A stretch of DNA of 64,000 nucleotides from Favolaschia claudopus (GCA_037176885.1 JAWWNJ010000063.1:434001-498000); one strand, 5' to 3'; shown: positions 1-14,166, counted from the stretch's first letter. Notes: generated from the sequence alone by a model not told the origin. Numbers and translations are program-made.

Positions 1-564
1 AGCAAAGTTCAATCGAATAGGATTCGCAACTGACGTGACAAACGGAGACCCCTCGTCGTAGATTCCCGGAGTGTCAATGAAAACTCCGTCAAAATCCTGT
101 GATATTGGGATTTGATTGAAATTGGTTTAAAAGGCCGAATGAAAGCTACTCACGATAGAGGTCGAGAGTCGCATCGTGTTGTCGGTCTGCAAGCCGGTAA
201 AGCAACCACACGGAATCGTAGAATTCGTCATACCAATTTGTTATTAACTTTGACAACTAAGGTATCTCCCTTGTTGGCAGTAATGACGGGCCCAGGGAAA
301 CTGTAAACGTATCAGCTTCCAGCAAGCATAAATGGGAAGCAGTTCTTACGTTCCATTAGCAAGAACGGCGGCTGTAGATTGAACGATTCGTCAATTTAGG
401 AACGGAGCATGACTGAGTGGCATACAGCGGCTAAAACCATCGGGGGCGACATGGCCATTGACGATGTCAAGGGTGATATGCCTAGTGACCGGTCGGACGA
501 CTGCAGCCCTTGCAGGGTGCGGTGCCAAGAGGGCGAAAAGCAGGACTGAGGCAATGAGCTGCAT
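1..564 (-). CDS. Laccase-like multicopper oxidase, N-terminal part (runs off window start)
   Basis: Starts at 564 with a signal peptide (MQLIASVLLFALLAPHPARA) followed by the laccase N-terminal signature ending VAPDGFSRSAVLANGT-FPGP. Exons can be joined in frame as 426-564, 350-371, 234-300, 154-186 and 96-1, separated by introns of 47-57 bp with GT-AG ends. This is the usual exon pattern of agaricomycete laccases, which are secreted copper oxidases of phenols. The cupredoxin domain 1 landmarks ITANKGDTLVVKVNNKL, TDNTMRLSTSI and (D)EGSPFVTSVANPI are present. However, the place of copper ligand motif L1 (HWHG in active laccases) reads DFDG, so both histidines are lost. Motifs L2-L4 lie outside the window. 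The family assignment is strong; loss of normal trinuclear copper binding is inferred from the missing ligands. Confidence 0.85.
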
Positions 565-2099
565 GGTTCTTGCCAAAATCCCTCGAGACTCCCGCCTTTT
601 AACCAACGGTCTATGTAGATGAGAATTTTATGGATTCCTAGAAAAAGATGCCCTGAAAGTTCGAGTGGACTGGCTAAACGTTGGACTTACCTGATGCGGA
701 TGCCGGCCAATGAAGAAAATGCGGTTGCGACTGAAAGATCATGAGGCGGAAAAATCGGATCCTAATATGCGTGGTTTGTTGCGTCAAAAGAGACACTTGT
801 GCGCGATATGTTAAGGAACGCGTCGGTTCCGCGATGGACCTACCAAATTCGACATAAAGTTCCTGCAGTGAGAGACGAGAATTGCACCCAGAAACCAATG
901 GAATACGCTTCAATCCCATAAGCTTGCCGCACGCGAGAGTGATTGGATTTCGAGTCGCGGTTCTATTTCTTGAAACAGGTCAAAAATAGGTCAGAAAACA
1001 ATGGCACGTAGATGAAAGGTCGGTTAAACCCTTTCAAGGTCCGCCGCACTCACAGAGTAAGCAGTAAAAGGGAATTTGCTGCCCAATAAGGGGACTGAAA
1101 ACTGTAATTCGGAATTCAGGTATCTATTTCTGGAGAAACTCGTGTTGGTTTGATGGAAGACACGGCGACCTTGCTGATCAGATCTGAAGCTGGAGGGCGA
1201 GAATTTGTACAGGAACGTTCGAGCATGCGTCAGAAGCATGAAGCAGTAACAAAGGTCTCGATTTTTCTCTGAGCGACGAAAGTGTGTTTGAATCCATGCA
1301 TACTGGCTATTTGGAGGATCGACGAGACGAGACACGAAGAAGAAGGATGCTATGGCTTCCCATTCGAATTGGAGATGCGGAACCCAGGACAAGTGCGTGT
1401 ACACAAGATGCGTTGCAGGTACCACATATTACTTGATCAGGATTGGACGCCCAAGAATAGATATTTGCAGGGTGGTCATGGGGCTTCACGAACTTGCACA
1501 TCCCGCTTATTCATCCCTGGTTGTGAGAGAGGATCTAGAGAAGTCCCCCAGTTGTTCTAAGTCTCTGCAGTGGCTTCGCTCTAGAGACGACGAGAAATAT
1601 CATGATTTCACAGGGATGGCAGGCTGGCCCAGACACAACCTGAGCACATCTTGAATAACGAGCGCGGCGGGGAAGAGGAGAAGGCCTAGTCTCGCGGAGA
1701 ACTTTCTTGCTAGCCCAAAGTGTGCCATCTCCGAGTCCGAACTCCTGCCAGTGGCCGTTTACCGAGTCAGTCGGGGTCACATCGCTGACTCTTTGATAAT
1801 CTTGTATTTCCCGTGCCACCCGAATTTTCATGCTCAGCAGCAAAATTGAGACATTTTAACACAGCCAGAGCAGGGCGTCCGCAGCAGATTCCAAGCGTCG
1901 GATGAGAGAGCGGGTCAAGGTGCAAGACGATCACGTGAATCACGTGCTGCTGAATAATTGATGACGGACGATGCGATTGCGAATGCGGCTTGTCGTCAAC
2001 CATCTTGTTCGCTATAAATCCGCAGGACCAACAAGTGGAACCTCCATCTTTCCCTCCTTACACCGAAACCGAACCCCCAACTTCAATCTCATACGGTCC
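565..2099. other. Intergenic, no gene recognised
   Basis: Only short frames are present here, most without an ATG, and none gives a recognisable protein. The left part should contain the promoter of the laccase-like gene (reading leftwards) and the right part that of msrB; a TATA-like CTATAAATCC lies at about 2010-2020, roughly 85 bp before the msrB start. Confidence 0.5.
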
Positions 2100-2686
2100 A
2101 TGGCAACCAAAGTAGAGAAATCTGAGGACGAATGGAGGGCAATTTTGAGCCGGGAGCAGGTATGTGGGCTTGATCTTGAATTCAGGAATCACAGCGAGTT
2201 CGAGGGGCTGATGAAGTTCCTTAGTTCCGCGTCATCCGACAGAAGGGCACAGAACGCGCTGGCACGGGGGAATACGACAAGCACTCTGAAGCAGGTGTAT
2301 ATAACTGTGCAGCTTGCTCGACCCCATTGTATAAGAGCACAACAAAGTTCAACGTACGTCTCATTTCACTATACGTATATCTAAAAAATGGCTTATGTCG
2401 ATTCATGTACAGAGCGGATGCGGATGGCCCGCCTTCTTTGACGCAATCCCCGGTGCAGTCACCCGCCATGTCGACAGCTCCTGGGGCATGGAGCGCACAG
2501 AGATTGTCTGCACGGCTTGTGGAGGACACTTGGGACACGTTTTCAAAGGCGAGAAGTTTGACACTCCCAGTAAGTCATCCCTTTATTCTTTATTATCTTC
2601 CCTCATTTCTTGATGCAGCCGATGAGCGACACTGCGTCAATTCCGTCTCGCTCACATTTGAGAATGGAGATGGGACGGAAAAGTAA
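2100..2686 (+). CDS. msrB: Peptide-methionine (R)-S-oxide reductase (MsrB)
   Basis: Repairs oxidised proteins by reducing the R epimer of methionine sulfoxide. Four exons join cleanly to 137 residues: 2100-2159, 2225-2353, 2413-2569 and 2619-2686, with introns of 49-65 bp. Sequence landmarks are [14 protein letters not shown] at the start, [10 protein letters not shown], the structural zinc pairs CAAC and [12 protein letters not shown], the substrate motif [10 protein letters not shown], and the resolving segment RHCVNS, whose cysteine is the catalytic position of MsrB. There is no targeting peptide, so a cytosolic protein is likely. The length matches free-standing fungal MsrB. All motifs are intact. 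It has no functional link to its neighbours. Confidence 0.95.
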
Positions 2687-2833
2687 GCGCTGTAGTCCCC
2701 GTCGACTTGCTGTCTGAGCTCTTTTTCTTCTTTCTCCGAGACCTCCGCCCCCGATGAACAACTCGATGTGGGCGAGGCTGCAACGTGCTGTATTTGGACG
2801 GATGTAATATCATACACAATGGAATGGATTATT

Positions 2834-4963
<2,130 letters not shown>

Positions 4964-5266
4964 GGCTTGAATTTTTGAGGGTGTGGTTGGGGGAAGAGCG
5001 AGCCGACTCGACACAAATAACCGCGCGCATCAAGGAGATGATTATCAGAAAAGATGCCGCAGCGATTCCGATCATTGTGTGCTAACTTGATGCTAACTCT
5101 CTCTCTTTGCGTTCATGGCTGAACGTTTGACACACGGAGCAGCTAATTCAAAACCGAGGTTTGAACCAGACTGAAACAGAAAACTATAGACATTGAAAGC
5201 TACCTGGCAGTCCGGAGATTTGGTCGGCATACAGCATTCGAGCCATGGATGGTTCAACTCACTGTC
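4964..5266. other. Short intergenic spacer
   Basis: Holds the 5' flank of the carboxylesterase and the 3' flank of the F-box/ankyrin gene, both read leftwards. No gene seen. Confidence 0.5.
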
Positions 5267-6292
5267 CTTTCAATCTCCCTGGGTCTGCATCTTCGTCACT
5301 TGGCGCTCTGCTTCCTTGAACATCTCTTCGACGATCTCGAGGTACCTCTTCTCCTCGCGAATACTGACCGCCCCCGCCAACTCTGTCAAGTGTTCAGTGA
5401 CTACCTCCATAGTGTCTGTTTTGCTCGCTCCATGCACCAACAAGAGCGCCATGATTTCTTCCTGTTGCCAACTCAGCGGAAACCCTCTCGGAGGCGAATT
5501 ATCCATTCTCCTCGTCGATGGGTAGTGCCGGTGATGGCCCTCGGTTGGATGAGGCAATTGCATTGCGACGTAGAGCAAAGGCGCAGTATGGGGAGGAGGA
5601 AGCCTGCCTACGGGGTTCAGCAAGAGAGGAACACTTATATCTGCTTTGGCGCCGAGATTCAGAAGCCTTTTCACGCCTTCTACATTCAAGCTGCGCACAG
5701 CAAATCCCAAAGGAGGTCCAAAATGGCCAAGTTGTTCCGGATTTGCCCCGCGCTGGAGTAGTAAGTCCATCATTTCGATGTCTGCACGCCATCAGGCGTA
5801 GTGAAGCGGGGTCATGTCGAGCCCGCCGTATCCATAGCTCGAGTCTATGGGCGCGCCGTAATCCAAAAGCAATGTCATCATCTCAATGCGATTCTTCTCG
5901 ACTGCGAGATGTAACGGCTGATATTCGTCGGAGCCCCACGTTGCCGTGATGTCTGCACCGGCGTCGAGGAGCAGATCCGCTATCTCGAGATTGCCGGCCG
6001 TGGCAGCCGCATGTAGAGGTGTTTTGCGAGCCCATTGGTGGTGGCTTGAGCTGGGGGGGATTGAGTGTGGGGGCGCCAATAATTTGGCTACAAATTGAGG
6101 ACGCGAATCGGACGCCCACAATAACAGATCTTCTCCCCAGTCCGGCGTGATGCGATCCTCCAGTTCAGGTTGGAGGATCTGGTGAAGACGGTGGCATGTG
6201 CGAGCGAAGGCATCGAGATCTGGGATCGAGAGCAGAGGGGCAAGGAGCAAAAGTAGTTCGGGCGGAAAGTCGCCCAGGTAGTCTCTCGACAT
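5267..6292 (-). pseudogene. F-box/ankyrin-repeat protein with an in-frame TGA
   Basis: Single-exon frame from ATG 6292 to a stop at 5267. The N-terminus (GDFPPELLLLLAPLLSIPDL) is an F-box-like segment. Ankyrin repeats follow: KTPLHAAATAGNLEIADLLL, QPLHLAVEKNRIEMMTLLL, then TPLHYA, a TGA stop (5792-5794), WRADIEMMDLLLQRGANPEQ, and LGFAVRSLNVEGVKRLLNLGA. The frame is identical on both sides of the TGA, and the stop takes exactly the place of one residue in the ankyrin consensus, so one substitution explains it. A long tail with EREEKRYLEIVEEMFKEAER-like helices ends the protein. There is no room for an intron. It could be a recent pseudogene, a read-through codon, or a sequence error. F-box/ankyrin proteins act as substrate receptors of SCF ubiquitin ligases. 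Confidence 0.75.
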
Positions 6293-6531
6293 GGTGAGAA
6301 GAAAAGAGAAGCTGTGGGTCCGATTGTCATAGATAGAGCGCTTCAAGTTCTGCCACGAATCGAATGGTATACTACGGAAATCAGCTCAATTAGAGAATGG
6401 AACATGATGGCACGAATAGCTGTAGAAGTAGAAACTAGCGAACAAATATAGGTGACTGATTCAAGCCAAGATAAGCCAAACACGTGCTAATCGCCAAAAC
6501 GGGAGGGTCAAAGCGATTTATTTCAGGTACA

Positions 6532-6546
6532 TAGGGTTAGGGTTAG
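6532..6546 (+). promoter_or_regulatory. Telobox-like motif (TTAGGG x2)
   Basis: TAGGGTTAGGGTTAG lies 240 bp upstream of the F-box/ankyrin start. Similar motifs precede three other F-box genes in the window. It is too short to be a telomere remnant with confidence; a telobox promoter element is the alternative. Confidence 0.4.
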
Positions 6547-7447
6547 ACGACCGGAATTTCATTAAAAAAAAAAGGCCCACCCAGCCGAGTGGCCGTGGTG
6601 GGACAGGAAAATATTGAGACGGTGCATGCACCTAAGCACATACAAGCCGCAGGCGCACTCTGTATGGACAGGGTCGCCGTGCTATGGAGTGTTCCCACGG
6701 CCCACAGACCCAGGTAGATGAAGGGGCCTGTGCCATCAAGGTAAGTATGAGTTGCTCGGAAGATGAGGCGGAGAATTTATACCGAGGCTGAAGTGCACGG
6801 ACCAGGTCGCGTAGCGATTGTTTGGTTAGGATCAATTACGAAAGTTGAACTATTCACGTGATGAGTGGTTGAATTTTTCTTTCTTCGCCAAATCCTCGTA
6901 GACGACGAACGACCGGCTCATGTTAAATTCACTCTAAGGCTCAAACTGCTAATTGCAGACTCCTGTGCGGCTCTTTTGAAAAAGCAGGATGAACAAAGGG
7001 TCGAGAGTTCGAAATCAAACTTGACCAATTATCTTTGTGGTCCACTTTTCGGCGGGTTCAGCTTGAAGCCGCCCGGAGCAACAGAGAAATTATGTTCTAG
7101 CTCTGCGTTTCTTTAGATGCTCGCTCACGCCGAGCGCCTTAAGGAAGCTCAAGGAAAGCGGAAGGCTTGGCGCATCACGATCGGACTCACATCACCACCG
7201 CTTAGTGTTCGGGCATGCATCCGCGCTCCGACATCGGCTTGCTGTTGTGGTTCCACTGGTTATGTATGTTTGAGTCGCGATTTTCCGTTCTTTACACAAT
7301 TTGGGATGTGTAGCAATTAGCAAATGTTGTTTCGGTTCATCTATACGCCCCACGGCTGCACAATTTCTATAAAGGCCAAACTACTTTTCTTCGTCTTTCA
7401 ACAAATATTCAACTCTACAACCACCATTGGTTCACGCATTTTAAAGA
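6547..7447. other. Intergenic, no gene recognised
   Basis: Short frames only. The right end is the promoter of the SnoaL-like gene, with a TATA-like TCTATAAAGG at about 7367-7376, roughly 75 bp before its ATG. Confidence 0.45.
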
Positions 7448-7986
7448 ATGTCTACTACCGCCGAGAAACAACTGCAGAATGCTCATAGTTTCGTGTCGCT
7501 CTTAAGCGCTCGCGACTTCGTGGCGATGGCGGAACTCATGTCCCCGGACTTCAAGTGTGAATTCCTCCCCGCGAGCTTCCCTCCACCCTGGGGCAAAGTC
7601 ATCAACAACAAGGAGGAGACCCTGGCGTCCTTCAAACATGCCTGGGAGGCTGTTTTCGAATATATGAAGGTGGGTCTAACTTTTGACTCGCCCGTTATAA
7701 TTCAAGTTGAACCTTTTTTCTCTTTCTTTCTTCAGTTCCTGCCTCCCATTGACATAGTTCAAGGGAAAGACGCCGTTGTGTTCCACGTCAGATTATTCCA
7801 TTTGTGCAGTCGCAATTTTTCTCATCTTTGATCTAGCTTAAATCGGACGGAATGTCCAAGTCGGGCAAGAAATACAACAACGAGTATATGTTGACTTTCC
7901 ATTTTGATGGAGAGAAGATTGTGAAATTGAGGGAGTTTGTGGACTCTAAATATGCTTCAGAGTACTTTGCCTCTCTCCACGCTTGA
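7448..7986 (+). CDS. Small SnoaL/NTF2-like fold protein
   Basis: Three exons (7448-7669, 7736-7786, 7837-7986), all phase 0, give 140 residues. The order of elements fits the SnoaL-like/NTF2-like alpha+beta barrel: an N-terminal helix pair (NAHSFVSLLSARDFVAMAEL), the MSPDFKCEFLP strand with PASFPPPWGK, a helix TLASFKHAWEAVFEYM, then strands DAVVFHVR/LKSDG, YNNEYMLTFHFDGEKIVKLR and EFVDSKYASEYFASL. Such proteins bind small ligands or act as cyclases or isomerases; the function here is unknown. There is no signal peptide. A TATA-like box lies about 75 bp upstream. Confidence 0.75.
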
Positions 7987-8519
7987 TAGCTAGTAGTAGC
8001 CTCGCCGCTTTTGATGTTCAATTTGTCAAGCTTCAGTCGGCTTACGCCGGCAAAGAGAAGTGATGTCCATCAATGATGCGATCATGCCACGCCTTGACGT
8101 TTTTGCGTTATTTCTGGACTCAGCTCGTCGACTCGGACGCGGAGTGGACGTAACTTTGCCCCTGCCAGCCTGCCGGCCCTGGAACTCAAGACTCCCGTAT
8201 CTGTAATATGCCCCCAAGATCCCGTAACCTACCAACCAAAGCTCTTCTCGACGGAGTTCTCGTCCGAATGTCTGTCATTCAAGTCTCCCCCAATGACGTT
8301 GCATTGTCTCCAGGTCTATGTATCCGGCTCTCATTTTGCATCTTCAGAGTATCCATAGCGCAGGAGGAGCAAATTTGGTCTACAAAATGCCCCTCGTCTA
8401 CATTTCTCCGAGTCAGACATTGATTCACGCCAAACTCGAAACTTGCGTCTAAGTGGCAAGCTCCTTGCAACCGTTGAAGCTCTCGAGTCTCCCGTGAAAC
8501 GACTTCCTTCTTCGTACTC
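7987..8519. other. Intergenic, no gene recognised
   Basis: Contains no convincing reading frame on either strand; the right half should carry the promoter of the next membrane-protein gene. Confidence 0.4.
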
Positions 8520-9615
8520 ATGGCTGGTATATTACGCTTCTCGTTGCGACCAGCAATCGTCTTCCTCGCCTTCTCCTCGGCATCTGGCGGTACAATAGAA
8601 CCATAGAAGGCAAGACTCTTCCCAGATAATTGACGGGTTCCTCGGCACGTTCAGTTCTAATTCAAGTTGGTGCGACGTTTGGTGCTACATTAAAAGCTTG
8701 TCTCGGGTCCCGCTCGCGTTGAAGTTCTCCCCCTTGCTCTTCGAGTCGCACCTTGCTCATGTCCTTTTCCTCATGACAGAGCTACTCGGCCTCTCGTTCG
8801 ATCCGGATAGCAGCGTCATCGAGTACTCGGCGGCGGCAACTTGGACCCATACCCTAATTGCCTCAGGCAGTCTTTACCAAACGCAGAATCTAAACGCTAC
8901 GGCGACATTTCATTTTCAAGGTGCGCTGAATAAACTGGTTAGCGGAAGTGTGGCTCATAAGACTTTGCAGGCACATCCATAGCGGTCACCGGGACAGTCC
9001 AGTTTGATTCACCCGTCCCGCCTCAGGCTCTCGACTTTTCGCCGTTGTCATACAACCTCGATGGCGGCGTGGACCTCACATTCATTTTCAATGCCTCGTC
9101 TCCGGTCATTTACTCATCGCCCGAGCTGTCGCTGGGGATCCATACCCTATCCATCCGCCTCGTCTCCAATAACACAGCGCTTTCCATCTCCGGCGGCGTC
9201 ATTGCAACTCCGCGCGCCGTCGAATCCGCCGGCGGCACGCACCACCGCACCGTTGCCATCGTCGCCGGAAGTCTTGGTGGATTCATCGTGCTCGCTGTCT
9301 TGCTCATAGGTTTCATCATCTTGCACCGTCGTCGACGCGAAGACCCCTCCGGTGCGTTATCGTTTCCCTCATATAGCTTGCTATTAACTCAAGTTTTCAC
9401 CCTCAGCAATCTACGCCCTCGGGCCCCTACAGCCCAACTTACCGTCGACGAAGGAAGCGTTCACGTCTCCGAAATACAGCAATCACGGGATCGTGTTTAC
9501 TCAGTCTAACGAGTCTGTGGACATCCTCCCGCATATCAAGGCTCCTGTTGCTCCGCAGGAAACACCGACCAAGGCCCGAGCTGCGCGCCCCGTGCGCACT
9601 GCGCATGTTATCTGA
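8520..9615 (+). CDS. Single-pass membrane protein with beta-sandwich-like ectodomain
   Basis: The 3' part is clear: an ectodomain (DSSVIEYSAAATWTHTL, NLNATATFHFQG, TSIAVTGTVQFDSP, YNLDGGVDLTFIFN, LGIHTLSIRLVSN), a membrane segment AIVAGSLGGFIVLAVLLIGF, a basic anchor HRRRRED, an intron of about 56 bp from 9353, and a cytoplasmic tail ending VRTAHVI at 9615. The spacing of TATFHFQG and YNLDGG matches the ectodomain of the neighbouring gene at 11024, a common agaricomycete surface-protein design. The ATG at 8520 begins a good signal peptide (LRPAIVFLAFSSAS), but I could not find a splice that joins it to the ectodomain without a stop, so the 5' structure is uncertain. Function unknown; a cell-surface or sensor role is inferred from topology. 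Confidence 0.6.
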
Positions 9616-11023
9616 GAGCTGGTATCTCGCTCTCAGTCCATCGCATTTGCTTCTGAATACTCTTGTCACTTTTCCCGCGGCACATTTGTACCTCCCTCAT
9701 TGCTATCCTATCTGCTGCCACATTCCTATTCACGGACCACTTGTACCTACTTACCCGTTACGCTCCGGCGGCGGGCGCATTATTGAATATTTACCTTACA
9801 ACATTCTTGTACTTACTCTCCTTGTGACAAACGACTTGTATACCACTTAGAATTTCATACGTCAAGTTTCGCTGCAAATAATACTTTTTACAGTCACGTT
9901 GGAAATGCTGAGCTGAAAATTTCCAAATATGGAATTCGGCGTTGTTTTCTTTGCTCCTGTTTGGATTCAGGCTTTGGTCCTAACACTAGCCCTTGCCATC
10001 CTCAACGCGAGTCTGCTCTGGATATTCTGATAGGCTGTCAACGTTGAGCAACGACCACAATTTAGAGAGCTCTCTGCCAACTTACCCATTCTCTTTTCGG
10101 AATCCCATCGTTGCTCGTCTGGACCAGTTTTCCCACTCGACTCTTGACTCCAACTTGACTCGGAGTCTTGAGTTCCCTCAAATCAAAGGTTGCGCGGCAG
10201 AAGCTAAGCTAAATCCAACAGCTTTAACATTGACTCTTGCAAGAACTCGGCGGTCTTTTGCCGGAAAAATGGACTCTGCTAGTCACCGCTCGATATCATT
10301 TCTTTCCAAATTTAATTTATTCCTATTGGATTGGTGAAACCCCGCCGGCGCGACTGAGGCGCAATCCCAACGGGACAGCCCGAGATCAACCAAAGTCTCG
10401 CTGCGCGGACTTTAAAGTGCTACGGAGCTTCGCGAGGACCGATTCTCTCACTCACGACATCAATTGACAGCGACATTGCTTCTCCCTATCTCTCATCACA
10501 ACTCGCCCGGCAAACCCATGTCTTTCCGCTGGTGGCGCTCCTTCTACGACGGTCGGCACTTCCTTGGGCAATAGGTATGTAAATTTCCTTGAAGAGTGTC
10601 CGTCACCATATTGAGTGATCAAATGACCAGGTATCTCGAAACTGTGATGTTTTTTTGTTCTCATTGGCGAGCTCCCGGCGCCAAATCTTTCATTTATCAC
10701 ACACCAACGGTCTGGAACTGTCAATCTATGGGGAACGCCTCCGCACAAGCGCTCCTGGCTCCAGCGCCCGCAAAGTCGGGCATCATTGAATACCAGTCAT
10801 TCGAACCTGGTCATTTGGTGAACTTTCCGTGAGTGAATGTATTCCGAACGATACAGATGGATCATCATATCGTTCCTGCATCCGCGCACGCCACATCATG
10901 AATCATGATGAAAGTTCCACATACATTCCAAGTATAACTCATTTTTCCCTCCTGCCTCAGGCTTCCCCTCCGCCTTCCGCGTCTGCGAGCTCTGGCTTCC
11001 CCCGAGCACTCGGCGAGGCTACC
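9616..11023. other. Intergenic, no gene recognised
   Basis: Only short overlapping frames without family resemblance. The right end carries the promoter region of the gene starting at 11024. Confidence 0.4.
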
Positions 11024-12533
11024 ATGGTAGCCCTCCTTCCACTCTTTTTCAATCCACTTGCCCTATCATCCGTCCTCATTCATGTCGCTCTTTCATCCGG
11101 ATCTGTGAAGACCGCTATAATCGACGACACCACGGGCGATTCTAATACGGGGGCGCAGCCGGTGTATACAGGCACATTCTCTTCGGTATATCTTTCGTTT
11201 GCGTATTTTAAGCAAGCGCCCACGACTGACGCCTTGCCTCCAGAATTCCGATTGCAGTAGCTGCGTTGTCCATCCGGATCCCAGTCGAGCTCACGGAGGT
11301 ACATGGCACGATAGTTCTCAGTTCAATGGTGCTCCCGCAATCGGAGTTACCCTTTCATTTACTGGCGCGCGTCTCTCGTTTTGGGGATGATATTTTTCCT
11401 AATTGATGTTTGCAGGAACTGGCATCGACGTATTCTGCATCCTTGCGAACACGCTCCCGAATACAGATACAATCACGTCTCTCGCGATCACTCTAGATGG
11501 CTCGCCGCAACAGCCATTTCTACACACTCCGGATTTATCGTCGAGTTATGTGTACAATGCGAAAGTTTTTTCAACGAGCGGGCTGAGCCAAGGTCCCCAT
11601 GAAGTCGTTCTCTTGACGAATCGGCCTGAGGGATCGCTTTTGCTGTTTGACTACGCTCAGTACACGTGTGTCGAGTCTTTCGCTGGGCGTAATATAAACT
11701 GACTGTCATTTGTCGCCAGCTTTGAAGTCGCAGATCCTCCCCCTCCTGCTCCTCCACCAACTACAACCGTCACCACGGGAGTTACAAATACCGTTACTCA
11801 CGTTTCGACGAAACAAGTCACACAAAGCCAGAAACCCACGACCCCATCATCATCACCCGCAGATGGTGCTTCCTCCATCTCATCTCCCAACAACGCAGCA
11901 GGATCTAATGCGCCGCTGGCTTCCTCTGCGACGGCAGGGGAAGTTTCCGCCGCTCACAGTACAGGCCCGGAGGCCTCTACTGCTTCAGACACACCTCCAT
12001 CGATAGGAGCCTCCGGCGCTGCCTCGTCTAAGAAACCGAGTCATGTTGGCTTGATAGTCGGCATTCTCGTCCCTATCCTCCTCTTACTCGCCGCTTTCAT
12101 ATTCTTCTGTCGCCGCCGACTCGTGCGGCGAAATAACGCCGATAAAGAGGCGCAGGACGGGCTCAGTGCTCGGCCGTTTACGGTTTGGTCTGGTAGCACC
12201 ACTGTCTCAGCGCTCCCTCAGCGGCAGCCGGTATTGGGGCCAAACAGAGCAGCAAATCATGCCGGTGCCAGCGGGCATGAACGAAACGCTTCTCGATGTG
12301 ATGATAGCTCGGGGGAGTGGGATAGCTCGGTGCTCTCCAACACATCTTCTCCTACGCAGGAACCTTCATATAACGCACCACTGCCGCCCGGGCCGCCCTC
12401 AGCTTCGATATACACTTTCGACCTTAATCCTCCTCCTCTATACACTGAGCAGCAATCGCCACCGGCGATGCCGGGCATACCCTTACCTCCTTCACAATCT
12501 GCGAACGAAAAATTACGGCGTAACCCTGTGTAG
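11024..12533 (+). CDS. Single-pass membrane protein, agaricomycete surface family
   Basis: Four exons join in frame: 11024-11185, 11244-11370, 11416-11665 and 11720-12533, giving 450 residues. The order is: signal peptide (ALSSVLIHVALSSGS), an ectodomain starting AIIDDTTGD with a CSSC pair, GGTWHDSSQFNG, GVTLSFTG, GIDVFCILANTLPNTD, SLAITLDG and SLLLFDYAQYTFEV, a Ser/Thr/Pro-rich stalk of about 100 residues, a membrane span (VGLIVGILVPILLLLAAFIF), a basic stop-transfer CRRRLVRRN, and a Pro/Ser-rich cytoplasmic tail with PPPLYTEQQSP. The WHD and FDYA signatures are typical of this family, widespread in mushrooms and of unknown function. Surface sensing or adhesion is inferred from the layout. 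The donor at 11371 is weak, so two residues there are uncertain. Confidence 0.8.
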
Positions 12534-14166
12534 TCAGTACGTCGGTTTCTAGTGGACAGTTTCTGGCGAGTATCATTGAGAGGGTCAATGTGGAGGTGAT
12601 TTGTTTGTGAATACATGCGCCGTCGATGTATGCTATGGATTTGTTATATACATAATCCTGCTATGCGGTAATCAAAGCAATGCGCTGTCTTTTCTGTTGT
12701 CAGTGTCTGAGGTGCAATTTCCTCTGCTCGACAAATCGCTGGGACCACGCATCCACTTGAGTTGAGCATGTTAAATAAAGCCTGCGGATATTCCGTCGGA
12801 TCAGATGTTCCGTGAACGGATCGAACGGAACACATTGACAACACCGAGCCTTGTCATCCGAACTTTTCGGAACTACGACGAATTGCTGCTTGCAAGCTTA
12901 ACTAGTACCTGCTGCGTTTCTGCCCTTCCCGACCTCTGGGCCTCATATCTCGCTTGAAGTCTGAAGAGCGAGCCTTCGCTGACCTTCGCTGCGTCGCAAT
13001 CTGGCCCCACCAGAAAAACGAGACTCATGTAGGCTGAAGACTGGAAGTTCTCTGCCCTTTCCATGGTTAGAGGTGGGTTCGGGTTGGAATGAAAGTTACT
13101 ACAGTGAATTTCGTGGAGCTGGTCACACCAGACTATACTATAGCCCTCTGACGGTCTGCACGAACGACGACCCGAAATTGCAGTCAAGGAGAAGCCCAAG
13201 AATTCTCAAGATGAAAGTTTGCTGAGTCCGAGTTGCCCTAGCTCCCTGCGTGCTGTAACTCATCCGTTGGAGCCGTTCATAACATCGCTGTTATGGTATC
13301 CACTACTGTCCAGTCCACTTTAGCATCAAGTCAAAACTATCTCTGGGTCACTCAGATAGGTCGTACGAGCCGGTCTCCTTCAAGCGGAGTCGCTTCAGGT
13401 TGTTCCTGGTTGTCTATTCGAGCCCGCATGATATCATGGAAGTTATCTGCAAGTGTCTTATCCTCCAAATTCGGGCCCGTTGGCGAAGGACGATGATCAC
13501 TAAGTCGCTTCTTTTCCTCGTGGTGTATGACAAGGTGCTGATTTTATTCAGGAGATGCGCGGACCTATCATCGAATCGAACGGGCCCGATTCTGAATTAA
13601 TTTCTTGTCTTCATTCCCTTCATGCACTATAACGCCGGCAGGAGCAACTCGTGTAAACGCCGTACAAAAGCAATAGCTCTCTGAACACTTCGTTTCCAAT
13701 ATTTTGATATCATACCTGTCTCGGTGAGCACGGGTTATCTGTGCATCAATTCTCCATCGTATCTCTGATGTCGCTTCGAAGTCAATCGGACTGAAAGTCA
13801 TATTGGACAAAAATACACCAGCATGACTGTACGCTTGGCAGAGCTCTCAAAATGGTCCCTGCAGTCATATCAGCTCGATTCCCGCTGTCTTTCCGCTAGA
13901 GGAAGCTAGAAACATCACAACTAATATCGCAGACCTTGCGGCGCGTGACATTCGTATGATGGAGACGCGCGCCCTTAAGCTTGCAGTTTCTCACAGTCTT
14001 CGCCTTATCGTCCGCATCTGAAATGACCCAACGTCGGAACCCACACGATACAGCTTCTTGAATCTTCTTCTGGCCCGACTCTGTCCGCTCACTCGTCCAC
14101 TCTCGACTATATAACAGTATGCAGTTCCCCCCTTGACTTCAAGCGGTCTTTCGCTCCCATCTAGCA
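12534..14166. other. Intergenic, no gene recognised
   Basis: No frame here has a recognisable product. A TATATAA box at 14108-14114 lies about 55 bp before the peptidase start and is its likely core promoter. Confidence 0.5.
14108..14114 (+). promoter_or_regulatory. TATA box of the S53 peptidase gene
   Basis: TATATAA within CGACTATATAACAG, 53 bp upstream of ATG 14167, a normal distance for a highly expressed fungal gene with a short leader. Confidence 0.55.

Noticed and set aside
1024..1425. 133-residue minus-strand frame
   Set aside because: The first codon is GTG rather than ATG, it overlaps other equal frames, and it shows no resemblance to any family.
6532..6546. Chromosome-end (telomere) junction
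   Set aside because: Only two repeats of TTAGGG, with ordinary gene sequence on both sides.
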